Assembly: GCA_012514615.1 (NCBI GenBank)
Contig: JAAYZY010000083.1
Location: forward strand, 1-7,552
DNA from: Chloroflexota bacterium
GTDB lineage: Bacteria > Chloroflexota > Anaerolineae > DTPP01
DNA length: 7,552 bases
Direction: 5' to 3'
Every line of letters begins with the position of its first letter. Within the stretch, counting starts at the first letter, position 1. The notes under the pieces are model-generated. The model was not told where the DNA came from and searched no databases. It saw only the letters and a program-made list of their open reading frames with translations. The translations under genes were made by a program, and so were the position numbers. Positions 1-5,978 of this stretch are shown piece after piece.

Positions 1-1670
1 ACAAGGAGCTGATCCACACCGGCCGCCTGGTGCCGGTCTACCCGCTCACCAAAGGGATCAGCGCCAAGTGGCTGCGACGCCTGATCAAGACGGCCATCGA
101 CTACTGGGCCGAGCGGATCGGCGACCCGTTGCCCCAGGCCGTGCGGCAGAGCGCCAGCGTCGTGGACATGGAAAACGCGCTGCGGCAGATCCACTTCCCG
201 GACAGCTGGGAGAAGCTGGAGTCCGCTCGGCAGCGCCTGGCCTTCGACGAGTTCCTCATCATGCAGTTGCGCCTCTTGCTGCAGAAGCGCGCTTGGCAAG
301 AGCAGCCCGGCCGGGCGCTCCGCGTCGAGCCGCGGTGGGTGGAGCAGTTCTTGGCGGCCCTGCCTTTCGGGCTCACCGGCGCCCAGCAACGCGCTCTGGA
401 GAGCATCTGCGGCGACCTGAGAGAGAACCGCCCCATGAGCCGCCTACTGCAAGGCGACGTAGGCTCAGGCAAGACCATTGTAGCAGCCGGAGCCCTGCTC
501 ATGGCCGTGGCCAACGGGGGCCAAGGAGCGGTCATGGCTCCCACAGAGATCCTGGCGGAGCAGCATTTCCGCAACCTGTCACAGCTGTTCGCCCAGCCGG
601 CGGTAGCTCAAGCCGTGGGGCTGGATCGCCCCATCCGCCTGGCGCTGCTCACAGGCTCGGTGGCCAACTCCGAGCGCGCCGAAGTGTACCAGGCCCTGGC
701 TGAAGGCTCGGTGGACCTGGCCATCGGCACCCAGGCCCTGATCCAGGAGGGCGTAGCCTTCCGCGACCTGACGGTGGCCGTGGTGGACGAGCAGCACCGC
801 TTCGGCGTCTCCCAACGGGCCAGCCTGCGGCAAAAGGGCTACAACCCCCACGTCTTGGTCATGAGCGCCACGCCGATCCCCCGTAGCCTGGCCTTGACGC
901 TCTACGGTGACCTGGACGTCTCCATCATCGACGAGATGCCGCCGGGTCGTCAGGAGATCAAGACCTACTGGCTGCTGCCCCAAGAACGGGAGCGCGCCTA
1001 CTCTTTCATCCGCCGCCAGGTAGGCGAAGGACGCCAGGCGTTCATCATCTACCCCCTGGTGGAAGAGTCCGAGTCGATCCAGGCCCGCGCCGCCGTGGAG
1101 GACTACGAGACCCTGCAGCGTGATGTGTTCGCCAACCTGCGGGTGGGGTTGCTGCACGGCCGCATGCGCCCAGGGGAAAAGGACGAAGTGATGTCCAGCT
1201 TCGCTCGGGGCGAGATCGACATCCTGGTCTCCACCGCAGTGGTGGAGGTGGGCATCGACGTCCCCAACGCCACAGTGATGCTCATCGAGGGAGCGGAACG
1301 GTTTGGCCTGGCCCAGCTGCACCAGTTCCGCGGGCGCGTCGGTCGCGGCGAGCACGCCTCCACCTGCCTGCTCCTCGGCGAGCCGGCGTCGGAGGAGGCC
1401 CAGGAACGGCTCACCGCCATCGCCCGCACGCAGGATGGCTTCGTACTGGCGGAGAAAGACCTGGAGCTGCGCGGCCCCGGCGAGTTCTTCGGGTTGCGCC
1501 AGAGCGGCATGCCCGACCTGCGCGTGGCTCGCCTGGGCGACCTGAAGATCCTGGAGCTGGCTCGCCAGCAGGCCCAGGCCATCCTCGACCGGGACTGGAA
1601 CTTGCACCAGCCGGAGCACCAGATGCTGCTTGAGCGGGTGGGGCCGCTCCCAGAGACCGACCTGAGCTAG
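1..1670 (+). CDS. recG: ATP-dependent DNA helicase RecG, 5'-truncated by the window edge
   Basis: RecG is a superfamily 2 double-stranded DNA translocase that remodels stalled replication forks and branched recombination intermediates. The frame is open from base 3, and the residues encoded before the GTG at base 30 (KELIHTGRL) already fit the RecG wedge-domain end, so the true start lies left of the window and 30 is not the start. About 555 residues are visible; RecG proteins are usually about 680-830. Visible motifs in order are Walker A GDVGSGKT (bases 453-476), the RecG-type Walker B box DEQH followed by RFGV (from 786), motif III SATPIPRS (864-887), then the second helicase lobe with VVEVGIDVPNA and QFRGRVGRG. 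The C-terminal GLRQSGMPDLR segment is also typical of RecG. All helicase motifs look intact. coaD follows after 46 bases. Identification is very secure. Confidence 0.97.
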   Translation, partial: KELIHTGRLVPVYPLTKGISAKWLRRLIKTAIDYWAERIGDPLPQAVRQSASVVDMENALRQIHFPDSWEKLESARQRLAFDEFLIMQLRLLLQKRAWQEQPGRALRVEPRWVEQFLAALPFGLTGAQQRALESICGDLRENRPMSRLLQGDVGSGKTIVAAGALLMAVANGGQGAVMAPTEILAEQHFRNLSQLFAQPAVAQAVGLDRPIRLALLTGSVANSERAEVYQALAEGSVDLAIGTQALIQEGVAFRDLTVAVVDEQHRFGVSQRASLRQKGYNPHVLVMSATPIPRSLALTLYGDLDVSIIDEMPPGRQEIKTYWLLPQERERAYSFIRRQVGEGRQAFIIYPLVEESESIQARAAVEDYETLQRDVFANLRVGLLHGRMRPGEKDEVMSSFARGEIDILVSTAVVEVGIDVPNATVMLIEGAERFGLAQLHQFRGRVGRGEHASTCLLLGEPASEEAQERLTAIARTQDGFVLAEKDLELRGPGEFFGLRQSGMPDLRVARLGDLKILELARQQAQAILDRDWNLHQPEHQMLLERVGPLPETDLS

Positions 1671-1680
1671 GCTGGGAACG

Positions 1681-1694
1681 GGTCGCCAGCGACC
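1681..1694 (+). other. Small perfect inverted repeat between recG and coaD
   Basis: GGTCGCCAGCGACC is a perfect inverted repeat that can form a five-base-pair stem with a four-base loop (GGTCG CCAG CGACC). It fills much of the 46-base gap after the recG stop and ends about nine bases before the coaD ribosome binding site. No T-run follows, so it is not a standard intrinsic terminator. It may be an intercistronic RNA hairpin or chance in GC-rich DNA. Confidence 0.3.
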
Positions 1695-1716
1695 ACAGAC
1701 CCATGGAGGTTGCCCC

Positions 1717-2244
1717 ATGACGGTAGCGCTGTACCCCGGGTCGTTTGACCCGGTTCACTACGGACACCTGGATATCGCCACCCGCGCCGCCCACGTGTTC
1801 GACGAGCTGATCATCGGCGTGTACGATCGGCCCCTGAAGAGCCTCATCTTCTCGGCCGACGAGCGTTGCCAGATGATGAGGGAAACGGTCGGCCACCTGC
1901 CCAACGTTCGCGTGGGCCGCTACTCCGGGCTCACTGTGGATCACGCCCGGGCCATCGGCGCGGCGGTGATCGTGCGGGGCCTGCGGGTCATCTCCGACTT
2001 CGAGCTGGAGTACCAGATGGCCCTGACCAACAAGAAGCTCCACCCGGAGATCGAGACCGTCTGCCTGATGACCAACCTGGAACACGCCTTCCTCAGCGCC
2101 AGCACGGTCAAGGAGATTGCCATGGTTGGCGGCTGCGTCGACCAGATGGTTCCGCCGCACGTGGCCCGGGCCCTGAGCGCCCGTTTCGCTGAACTGGGTG
2201 CGCAGACGGGGGACCGGGTGCGCGTGGTATCGGTGCGAGACTAG
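1717..2244 (+). CDS. coaD: Pantetheine-phosphate adenylyltransferase (PPAT)
   Basis: This cytosolic enzyme transfers AMP from ATP to 4'-phosphopantetheine to give dephospho-CoA, the penultimate step of coenzyme A synthesis. The 175 residues open with the nucleotidyltransferase signature GSFDPVHYGH, whose (T/H)xGH motif is residues 14-17. RGLR (88-91) followed by DFELEYQMA matches the PPAT substrate-binding segment, and FLSASTVKEIA (125-135) matches the conserved S-x-x-VKEIA ATP-site segment. The family is usually about 160 residues; the extra length is a short C-terminal tail after residue 160. ATG 1717 is preceded by GGAGG at 1704-1708, and the signature begins a few residues in, so the start is well supported. 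It lies between recG and a coiled-coil gene. CoA made here feeds the acyl metabolism encoded downstream. Confidence 0.96.
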   Translation: MTVALYPGSFDPVHYGHLDIATRAAHVFDELIIGVYDRPLKSLIFSADERCQMMRETVGHLPNVRVGRYSGLTVDHARAIGAAVIVRGLRVISDFELEYQMALTNKKLHPEIETVCLMTNLEHAFLSASTVKEIAMVGGCVDQMVPPHVARALSARFAELGAQTGDRVRVVSVRD

Positions 2245-2326
2245 GCGGCAGGCCAACCGCGGGGAGCCCCTGGGGCACGGGGCAGCGGTGCAGGGAATGA
2301 GCACACGCAAGCAGGAGGAGACCCGA

Positions 2327-2800
2327 ATGGAAGAAGCGATGCAGTTGGTGGCCCGCCTGGAGAAGACGATCACAGAAGGGCTGCACATTCCATTCACATC
2401 CAGCGTCATCGTGGGCGAAGCCGAGTGCGCAGACATCATCGACCGCCTGCGCACCGTGCTGCAGCAAGAAGAGCGGCGCATGAGCAGCGCGCGCAGCGCC
2501 AAGGCAGGCGAGGACGACTCCGTGGTGGTAGGCCCGGTGCGTCCCTACATCCCGCCGGAGTTGGCCGACCACGAACTGCTGCAAGCTGCGCAGGCCCACG
2601 CGGAGCAGATCATCACCGAGGCGCGCAACCAAGCTGAGGGGATCAAGGCCGACGCCGATGGCTACATCCTGGACGAGCTTCAGCAGCTGCAAGCCCAGTT
2701 GGAAGTGGTGCTCCGTCGGATCAAGAACGGCATCCGCACCATCCAGAAGGAGGGCGGCCTCTCCACTCGGCGGCCCCAGGACCCGCCAGAGACGCCCTAA
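2327..2800 (+). CDS. Short coiled-coil protein, SepIVA/DivIVA-like (probable)
   Basis: The 157-residue product has no enzymatic motif. Residues 1-50 (LVARLEKTI...IPFTSSVIV...DIIDRLRTVL) follow the pattern I recall for the N-terminus of mycobacterial SepIVA and related Chloroflexota proteins: a short helix, a G-x-x-(I/V)P-x-T turn, then a D-x-(I/L)R-type helix. Residues around 55-80 form a proline-containing linker (VRPYIPPEL). From about residue 82 to the end lies an alanine-, glutamate- and glutamine-rich helix (HAEQIITEARNQAEGIKADA, then a DGYILDEL segment) predicted to be coiled coil. Most relatives have a much longer central coiled coil; here it seems deleted. There is no signal peptide or membrane segment. 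ATG 2327 has AGGAGGAG at 2313-2320. An in-frame ATG at 2297 would add ten residues but lacks a good ribosome site. The position between coaD and yceD matches SepIVA in Actinobacteria. A role in division or envelope organisation is inferred. Confidence 0.7.
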   Translation: MEEAMQLVARLEKTITEGLHIPFTSSVIVGEAECADIIDRLRTVLQQEERRMSSARSAKAGEDDSVVVGPVRPYIPPELADHELLQAAQAHAEQIITEARNQAEGIKADADGYILDELQQLQAQLEVVLRRIKNGIRTIQKEGGLSTRRPQDPPETP

Positions 2801-2820
2801 CCCGCTTGCGTGGCCAACCC

Positions 2821-2879
2821 GCCGCGGCCCCACCCGGCGCGGGGGCAGTGATCGCCTTGCCCTGCCCGTGGGCCGCGGC
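2821..2879 (+). terminator. Long GC-rich inverted repeat, possible terminator
   Basis: GCCGCGGCCC (2821-2830) and GGGCCGCGGC (2870-2879) are perfect 10-base inverted repeats. A second pair nests inside: GGGCAG (2843-2848) with CTGCCC (2862-2867). The structure starts 20 bases after the coiled-coil gene ends and finishes 25 bases before a strong promoter, which is where a terminator would separate two transcription units. No T-run follows, so it is not a classical intrinsic terminator. It could instead protect an RNA end, bind a protein, or be chance in GC-rich DNA. Confidence 0.4.
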
Positions 2880-2903
2880 GCCCCTCCAGCGCCCATCGGC
2901 TGT

Positions 2904-2932
2904 TTGACACAACCCCAGGCTTCCCCTATAAT
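2904..2932 (+). promoter_or_regulatory. Consensus sigma-70-type promoter upstream of yceD
   Basis: TTGACA (2904-2909) and TATAAT (2927-2932) are exact matches to both housekeeping hexamers and are separated by exactly 17 bases. There is no extended -10 TG and no AT-rich UP element. The AT-rich hexamers stand out in very GC-rich surroundings. Transcription should start near 2938-2941, giving a leader of roughly 42-45 bases before yceD. The bases just after the -10 (GAAGCGCTG) are fairly GC-rich. This is probably the main promoter of the yceD-rpmF block and perhaps of everything to nusB. Confidence 0.88.
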
Positions 2933-2982
2933 GAAGCGCTGTAGCAGAAGCGAGGACACGGCCTGGGAGTCGCCCGAGAGAG

Positions 2983-3531
2983 ATGCGCTACAACGTTGCC
3001 CAACTGCTCCTGGAAGCAACCGGCGCTCAGCGTCGGTATTCTTTTGAGATGCAGCACCCAGACCTCGACCCGCAGCTGGAGCTGGCCGCCCCACTGCAGG
3101 GCGAAGTCCTGTTGATGCGCACGCATGACGGCGTTCTGGTTCAGGCCCGTGTGCGCACGGTGCTGCGGTTGGCTTGCGTGCGCTGCCTCGAACCGATGGA
3201 CGCTGCGGTGGAAGCGGAGTGGAGCGAGGAGTTCCATCCCAGCCTAGATGTGGTCACCGGCCGCAAGCTGGTGGTGGACCCGGACGACGTGGACCAGGGC
3301 ACACTGATCGACGAACACCACATCCTGGACTTGACAGAGACGGTGCGGCAGCAACTGCTGCTGCAGATGCCCACCCACCCGCTGTGCCGCGACGACTGCC
3401 AGGGCCTGTGCCCTGTGTGTGGAGGCAACCGCAACCTGTACGCGTGCAACTGCCAGGACCAAGAGGTCGACCCGCGTTGGGCGGCTCTGGCCCAGGCGTT
3501 GGACGAGTCTGACGAACCTGAGTCTGCCTGA
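2983..3531 (+). CDS. yceD: YceD/DUF177 family protein (large-subunit rRNA accumulation protein)
   Basis: DUF177 proteins are commonly encoded directly before rpmF. Bacterial YceD homologues have been linked to accumulation of 23S rRNA, so a role in large-subunit assembly is inferred from the family. The 182-residue product begins MRYNVAQLLLEATG, the usual start pattern for the family, which supports ATG 2983 despite a weak ribosome site (GGGAG at 2964-2968 is distant; GAGAG lies almost against the start). It carries a CVRC pair (Cys65, Cys68) and a cysteine-rich block CRDDCQGLCPVCGG followed by CNC (Cys135, 139, 143, 146, 155, 157), typical of the Gram-positive-style branch and possibly metal-binding. 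The end has the family's DPRWAAL segment (163-169). It is first behind the consensus promoter and 79 bases before rpmF. Confidence 0.93.
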   Translation: MRYNVAQLLLEATGAQRRYSFEMQHPDLDPQLELAAPLQGEVLLMRTHDGVLVQARVRTVLRLACVRCLEPMDAAVEAEWSEEFHPSLDVVTGRKLVVDPDDVDQGTLIDEHHILDLTETVRQQLLLQMPTHPLCRDDCQGLCPVCGGNRNLYACNCQDQEVDPRWAALAQALDESDEPESA

Positions 3532-3543
3532 GGAGAGGCCTAT

Positions 3544-3559
3544 GGCCCCGCGCGGGGCC
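3544..3559 (+). other. Perfect 16-base palindrome in the yceD-rpmF gap
   Basis: GGCCCCGCGCGGGGCC is its own reverse complement and can form a strong GC hairpin (GGCCCC stem, GCGC loop). A competing smaller stem, GGCC-TAT-GGCC, spans 3537-3547, so two mutually exclusive structures surround the ATG at 3542. No T-run follows, and downstream genes are probably co-transcribed, so a terminator is unlikely. It could affect translation or processing of the L32 message. Confidence 0.45.
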
Positions 3560-3596
3560 TGGTGCGCCTCCCCATCTGCTCATCGAGCCATAGGAG

Positions 3597-3602
3597 AAGG
3601 AG
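3597..3602 (+). promoter_or_regulatory. Ribosome binding site for rpmF GTG start
   Basis: AAGGAG sits eight bases before GTG 3611. It supports the short form of L32 over the in-frame ATG at 3542, which has its own AGGAG (3531-3535) six bases upstream. Confidence 0.7.
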
Positions 3603-3610
3603 TAGACACC

Positions 3611-3799
3611 GTGGGAGCTGTACCGAAGAAGAAAGTCGCCAAAGGCCGCCGCGATCGTCGCCGCAGCCAAGATGCCCTGCGCTCTCCGCACCTGGTGGAG
3701 TGCCCCCAGTGCCACGAGATGCGCCGTCCGCACCATATCTGCCCCAACTGTGGTCACTATCGGGGCACCGAGGTGATCGAACACAAGGAAGAGAAGTAA
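3611..3799 (+). CDS. rpmF: 50S ribosomal protein L32
   Basis: L32 is a small basic component of the large ribosomal subunit. The 62-residue product begins (M)GAVPKKKVAKGRRDRRRSQDA, matching the strongly conserved L32 start AVPKKK...S+R. It carries a four-cysteine zinc site, CPQC (31-34) and CPNC (44-47), plus the conserved HLVECP and HH-x-CP contexts. L32 usually follows YceD, as here. GTG 3611 is chosen because the conserved AVPKKK segment starts two codons later and AAGGAG sits eight bases upstream. Most L32 proteins begin MAVPKKK, so the extra glycine is a small difference. An in-frame ATG at 3542 with AGGAG would add 23 residues of unconserved sequence. The C-terminus ends in a charged EHKEEK tail. 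Confidence in the product is very high and in the start good. Confidence 0.95.
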   Translation: MGAVPKKKVAKGRRDRRRSQDALRSPHLVECPQCHEMRRPHHICPNCGHYRGTEVIEHKEEK

Positions 3800-3878
3800 C
3801 CGCCATCTGCGGCCCGCTGCATGCTGCACCCACCCATGACCGACGCTGGGGCCACGACATCCGAGGGAGAGAAACACA

Positions 3879-5012
3879 GTGATCGACTTCTCGTTGTCGG
3901 AAGAACTGCAGCAGCTCCAGCAGGAGGCCCGTGACTTCGCTGCCCAGGAGATCGCCCCGGTGGCCGCGGAGTGGGATCGGCGCGGCCAGGTGCCGATGGA
4001 AGTGGTGGCCAAGGCGTTCGCCCAAGGGCTGCTCTACCTGACGGCGCCCAAGGCCTTGGGCGGCCGAGGGTGCTCAGCCTTGGGCAGCGCCATCGCCACC
4101 GAAGAGCTGGCCTACGGCTGCGCTGGCATCACCACCACCATCATGGCCAACGGGCTGGCCCTGACGCCGTTGCTGCTGTTCGGCACGGCGGAGCAGTTGG
4201 AGCGGTTCGTTCGCCCCTTCTGCGGGCAGCCCCAGCTTGCCGCCTTCTGCCTCACCGAGCGCCAAGCCGGCTCCGACGCCGGCGCCATCGGCGCGACGGC
4301 CCTGGCTGACGGCGACGACTACGTCATCAACGGCGTCAAGTGCTTCATCACCAACGGCTCACTGGCCAGCCTCTACACCGTCTTCGCCCTCAGCGATCCA
4401 GACCGGGGCGCGCGAGGGGCCTCAGCGTTTGTGGTGCCAGCCGACACCCCAGGCGTCCAGATCACCAAGGTGGAAGACAAGCTGGGCCAGCGCGCCTCCG
4501 ACACCGCCGAGATCACCTTCACCGACGTGCGGGTGCCCAAGGCCAACCTGCTCGCCAAAGAGGGGCGCGGCCTGCAGGTGGCCCTGAAAACGCTGGATTT
4601 CGCCCGCGCCGGCGTGGGGGCCTTGGCCACCGGCCTAGCCCGGCGGGCTCTGGACCTGGCCGTGGCCTACGCCAAGGAACGGCAGCAGTTCGGTCAGCCC
4701 ATCGCCCAGCAGCAGATGATCCAGCAGATGCTGGCGGACATGGCCACCCGAGTGGACGCCGCACGCCTGCTCACCTGGCGCGCCGCTTGGATGGTGGACC
4801 AAGAGATGCGGGTGAGTCGCGAGTCGGCCATGGCCAAGTGCTTCGCCGCCGACACCGCCATGTCTGTGGCCACCGACGCTGTGCAGGTCTTCGGGGGGTA
4901 CGGCTACATGCGCGACTACCCGGCAGAGAAGCTGATGCGGGACGCCAAGCTCCTGCAGATCTACGAGGGCACCAACCAGATTCAGCGGCTGGTGATCGCT
5001 CGCCACCTCTAG
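3879..5012 (+). CDS. Acyl-CoA dehydrogenase, FAD-dependent
   Basis: Acyl-CoA dehydrogenases introduce a trans-2 double bond into acyl-CoA thioesters and pass electrons to electron-transfer flavoprotein. The 377-residue length is that of the short/medium-chain family. Visible elements are an all-helical N-terminal domain from SLSEELQQLQQEARDFA, the FAD/substrate segment CLTERQAGSDA (124-134), FITNG (157-161), ERQQFGQPI (267-275), QVFGGYGY (336-343) and IYEGTNQIQR (361-370), with Glu363 in the position of the usual catalytic base. The family normally has TEPGAGSD; here TERQAGSD, an unusual change. GTG 3879 has GAGGGAG at 3863-3869. The substrate cannot be read from sequence; butyryl-, branched-chain or glutaryl-type are possible. 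It lies between rpmF and fabD, where plsX-fabH often sit, and 17 bases before fabD, so it is probably co-transcribed with fatty-acid genes. No ETF genes are in the window. Confidence 0.94.
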   Translation: MIDFSLSEELQQLQQEARDFAAQEIAPVAAEWDRRGQVPMEVVAKAFAQGLLYLTAPKALGGRGCSALGSAIATEELAYGCAGITTTIMANGLALTPLLLFGTAEQLERFVRPFCGQPQLAAFCLTERQAGSDAGAIGATALADGDDYVINGVKCFITNGSLASLYTVFALSDPDRGARGASAFVVPADTPGVQITKVEDKLGQRASDTAEITFTDVRVPKANLLAKEGRGLQVALKTLDFARAGVGALATGLARRALDLAVAYAKERQQFGQPIAQQQMIQQMLADMATRVDAARLLTWRAAWMVDQEMRVSRESAMAKCFAADTAMSVATDAVQVFGGYGYMRDYPAEKLMRDAKLLQIYEGTNQIQRLVIARHL

Positions 5013-5029
5013 CGCACAGGGGGAGGAGC

Positions 5030-5968
5030 ATGTCCAAAGGAGCCACCGCCTTCCTCTTTCCCGGGCAAGGGTCACAGGCCGTGGGCATGGGCCGTGACTT
5101 GTGGGAGCACAGCCCCGCCGGGCGAGCCGTCTTCCAACAGGCCGACCAGATTTTGGGCTTCCCCCTCTCCCAGCTCTGCTTCCAGGGGCCCAAAGAGACC
5201 CTGGGCGACACGGCCAACGCCCAACCGGCCATCTTCGTGGCCAGCTACGCCCTCTGGCAGGCCCTTCGCGCTACCGGGCACGCGCCGGAGCCGGCCTTCC
5301 TGGCCGGGCACAGCCTGGGCGAGTACACCGCTCTGGTGGCAGCCGGCGTCTTGGGGTTCGAGGATGCCGTGAGATTGGTGCGGCAGCGAGGCGAGGCGAT
5401 GAAGGCCGCCGGGGCAGCCAACCCGGGCGGCATGGCTGCCATCCTGAAGCTGGAATCGGAGGTGGTGGAAGCTTGCTGCCAGCGAGCCCAAGCGGCCACC
5501 GGCGGGGTGATCCAGGTGGCCAACTACAACTCGCCAGGGCAGATCGTCGTCTCGGGCGACGCTGAAGCGCTGGCGGCGGCCAGCGCCCTGGCCAAGGAAG
5601 CCGGCGGGCGGGTCATGCCCCTGCCGGTGAGTGTGGCCACCCACTCGGCCCTCATGGCCCCAGCACGGCAGGCCATGGCCGCCGCTCTGACCGCCCTGCC
5701 CTTGCGTTCGCCAGCCACGCCGGTGGTGGGCAACGTGTCGGCGCGGCTCCTGGAGACGCCGGACGCCGTCCGCCAGGAGCTGCTGGCCCAGCTCACATCG
5801 CCGGTGCGCTGGGTCCAGAGCGTGGAGCACATGGCGGCCCAGGGTACCCAGCGTTTGGTGGAGGTGGGGCCGGGCAACGTGCTGACCGGTCTGGTGCGGC
5901 GCATCTTGCCTGACCTGGCCGTGCACAACGTGGGCGACTGGGCGGCCGTACAGGCTTGGCAAGGATAG
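5030..5968 (+). CDS. fabD: Malonyl-CoA:ACP transacylase
   Basis: FabD moves malonate from CoA to acyl carrier protein, supplying the chain-extending unit for type II fatty-acid synthesis in the cytosol. The 312 residues match the family length. Motifs are FLFPGQGSQ (8-16, oxyanion glutamine), GHSLGEYTAL (93-102, nucleophile Ser95), Arg120 in VRQRGEAM (malonate carboxylate), NYNSPGQIVVSG (165-176), His205 in SVATHSALM (catalytic), Gln254 in AQLTSPVRW, and VEVGPGNVLTGL (277-288). Catalytic residues are therefore complete. ATG 5030 follows an AGGGGGAGGAG stretch (5018-5028) at rather short spacing, and FLFPGQGSQ starts where the family normally has it. The frame stays open upstream through the dehydrogenase, but that is a GC-rich shadow and not a fusion. 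fabG follows after ten bases, so the two are almost certainly co-translated neighbours. Confidence 0.97.
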   Translation: MSKGATAFLFPGQGSQAVGMGRDLWEHSPAGRAVFQQADQILGFPLSQLCFQGPKETLGDTANAQPAIFVASYALWQALRATGHAPEPAFLAGHSLGEYTALVAAGVLGFEDAVRLVRQRGEAMKAAGAANPGGMAAILKLESEVVEACCQRAQAATGGVIQVANYNSPGQIVVSGDAEALAAASALAKEAGGRVMPLPVSVATHSALMAPARQAMAAALTALPLRSPATPVVGNVSARLLETPDAVRQELLAQLTSPVRWVQSVEHMAAQGTQRLVEVGPGNVLTGLVRRILPDLAVHNVGDWAAVQAWQG

Positions 5969-5978
5969 GGAGAGCGGC

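Noticed and set aside
579..1718. Long minus-strand open frame of 379 codons opposite recG
   Set aside because: It mirrors the intact recG gene, has low-complexity composition and no recognisable domain; such antisense frames are common in GC-rich coding DNA.
2261..2276. GGGGAGCCCCTGGGGC hairpin-like sequence after coaD as a terminator
   Set aside because: Stems are short with one- to three-base loops and no T-run; likely GC-rich chance.
2198..2326. Extension of the coiled-coil gene upstream to overlap coaD
   Set aside because: The added residues are not conserved-looking, and the strong AGGAGGAG at 2313-2320 points to ATG 2327.
2108..3094. Minus-strand open frame of 328 codons spanning coaD, the coiled-coil gene and the promoter gap
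   Set aside because: It crosses three genuine features on the other strand, is arginine/glycine/alanine-rich and shows no domain or ribosome site.
3800..3878. Possible promoter or terminator in the gap before the acyl-CoA dehydrogenase
   Set aside because: I see no -35/-10 pair and no stem with a T-run; only the ribosome site GAGGGAG is recognisable.
4340..5029. Open frame continuing upstream of fabD through the dehydrogenase gene, suggesting a 542-residue fusion
   Set aside because: The upstream part is arginine-, glycine- and proline-rich out-of-frame translation of the dehydrogenase. FabD starts properly at ATG 5030 with a purine-rich site.
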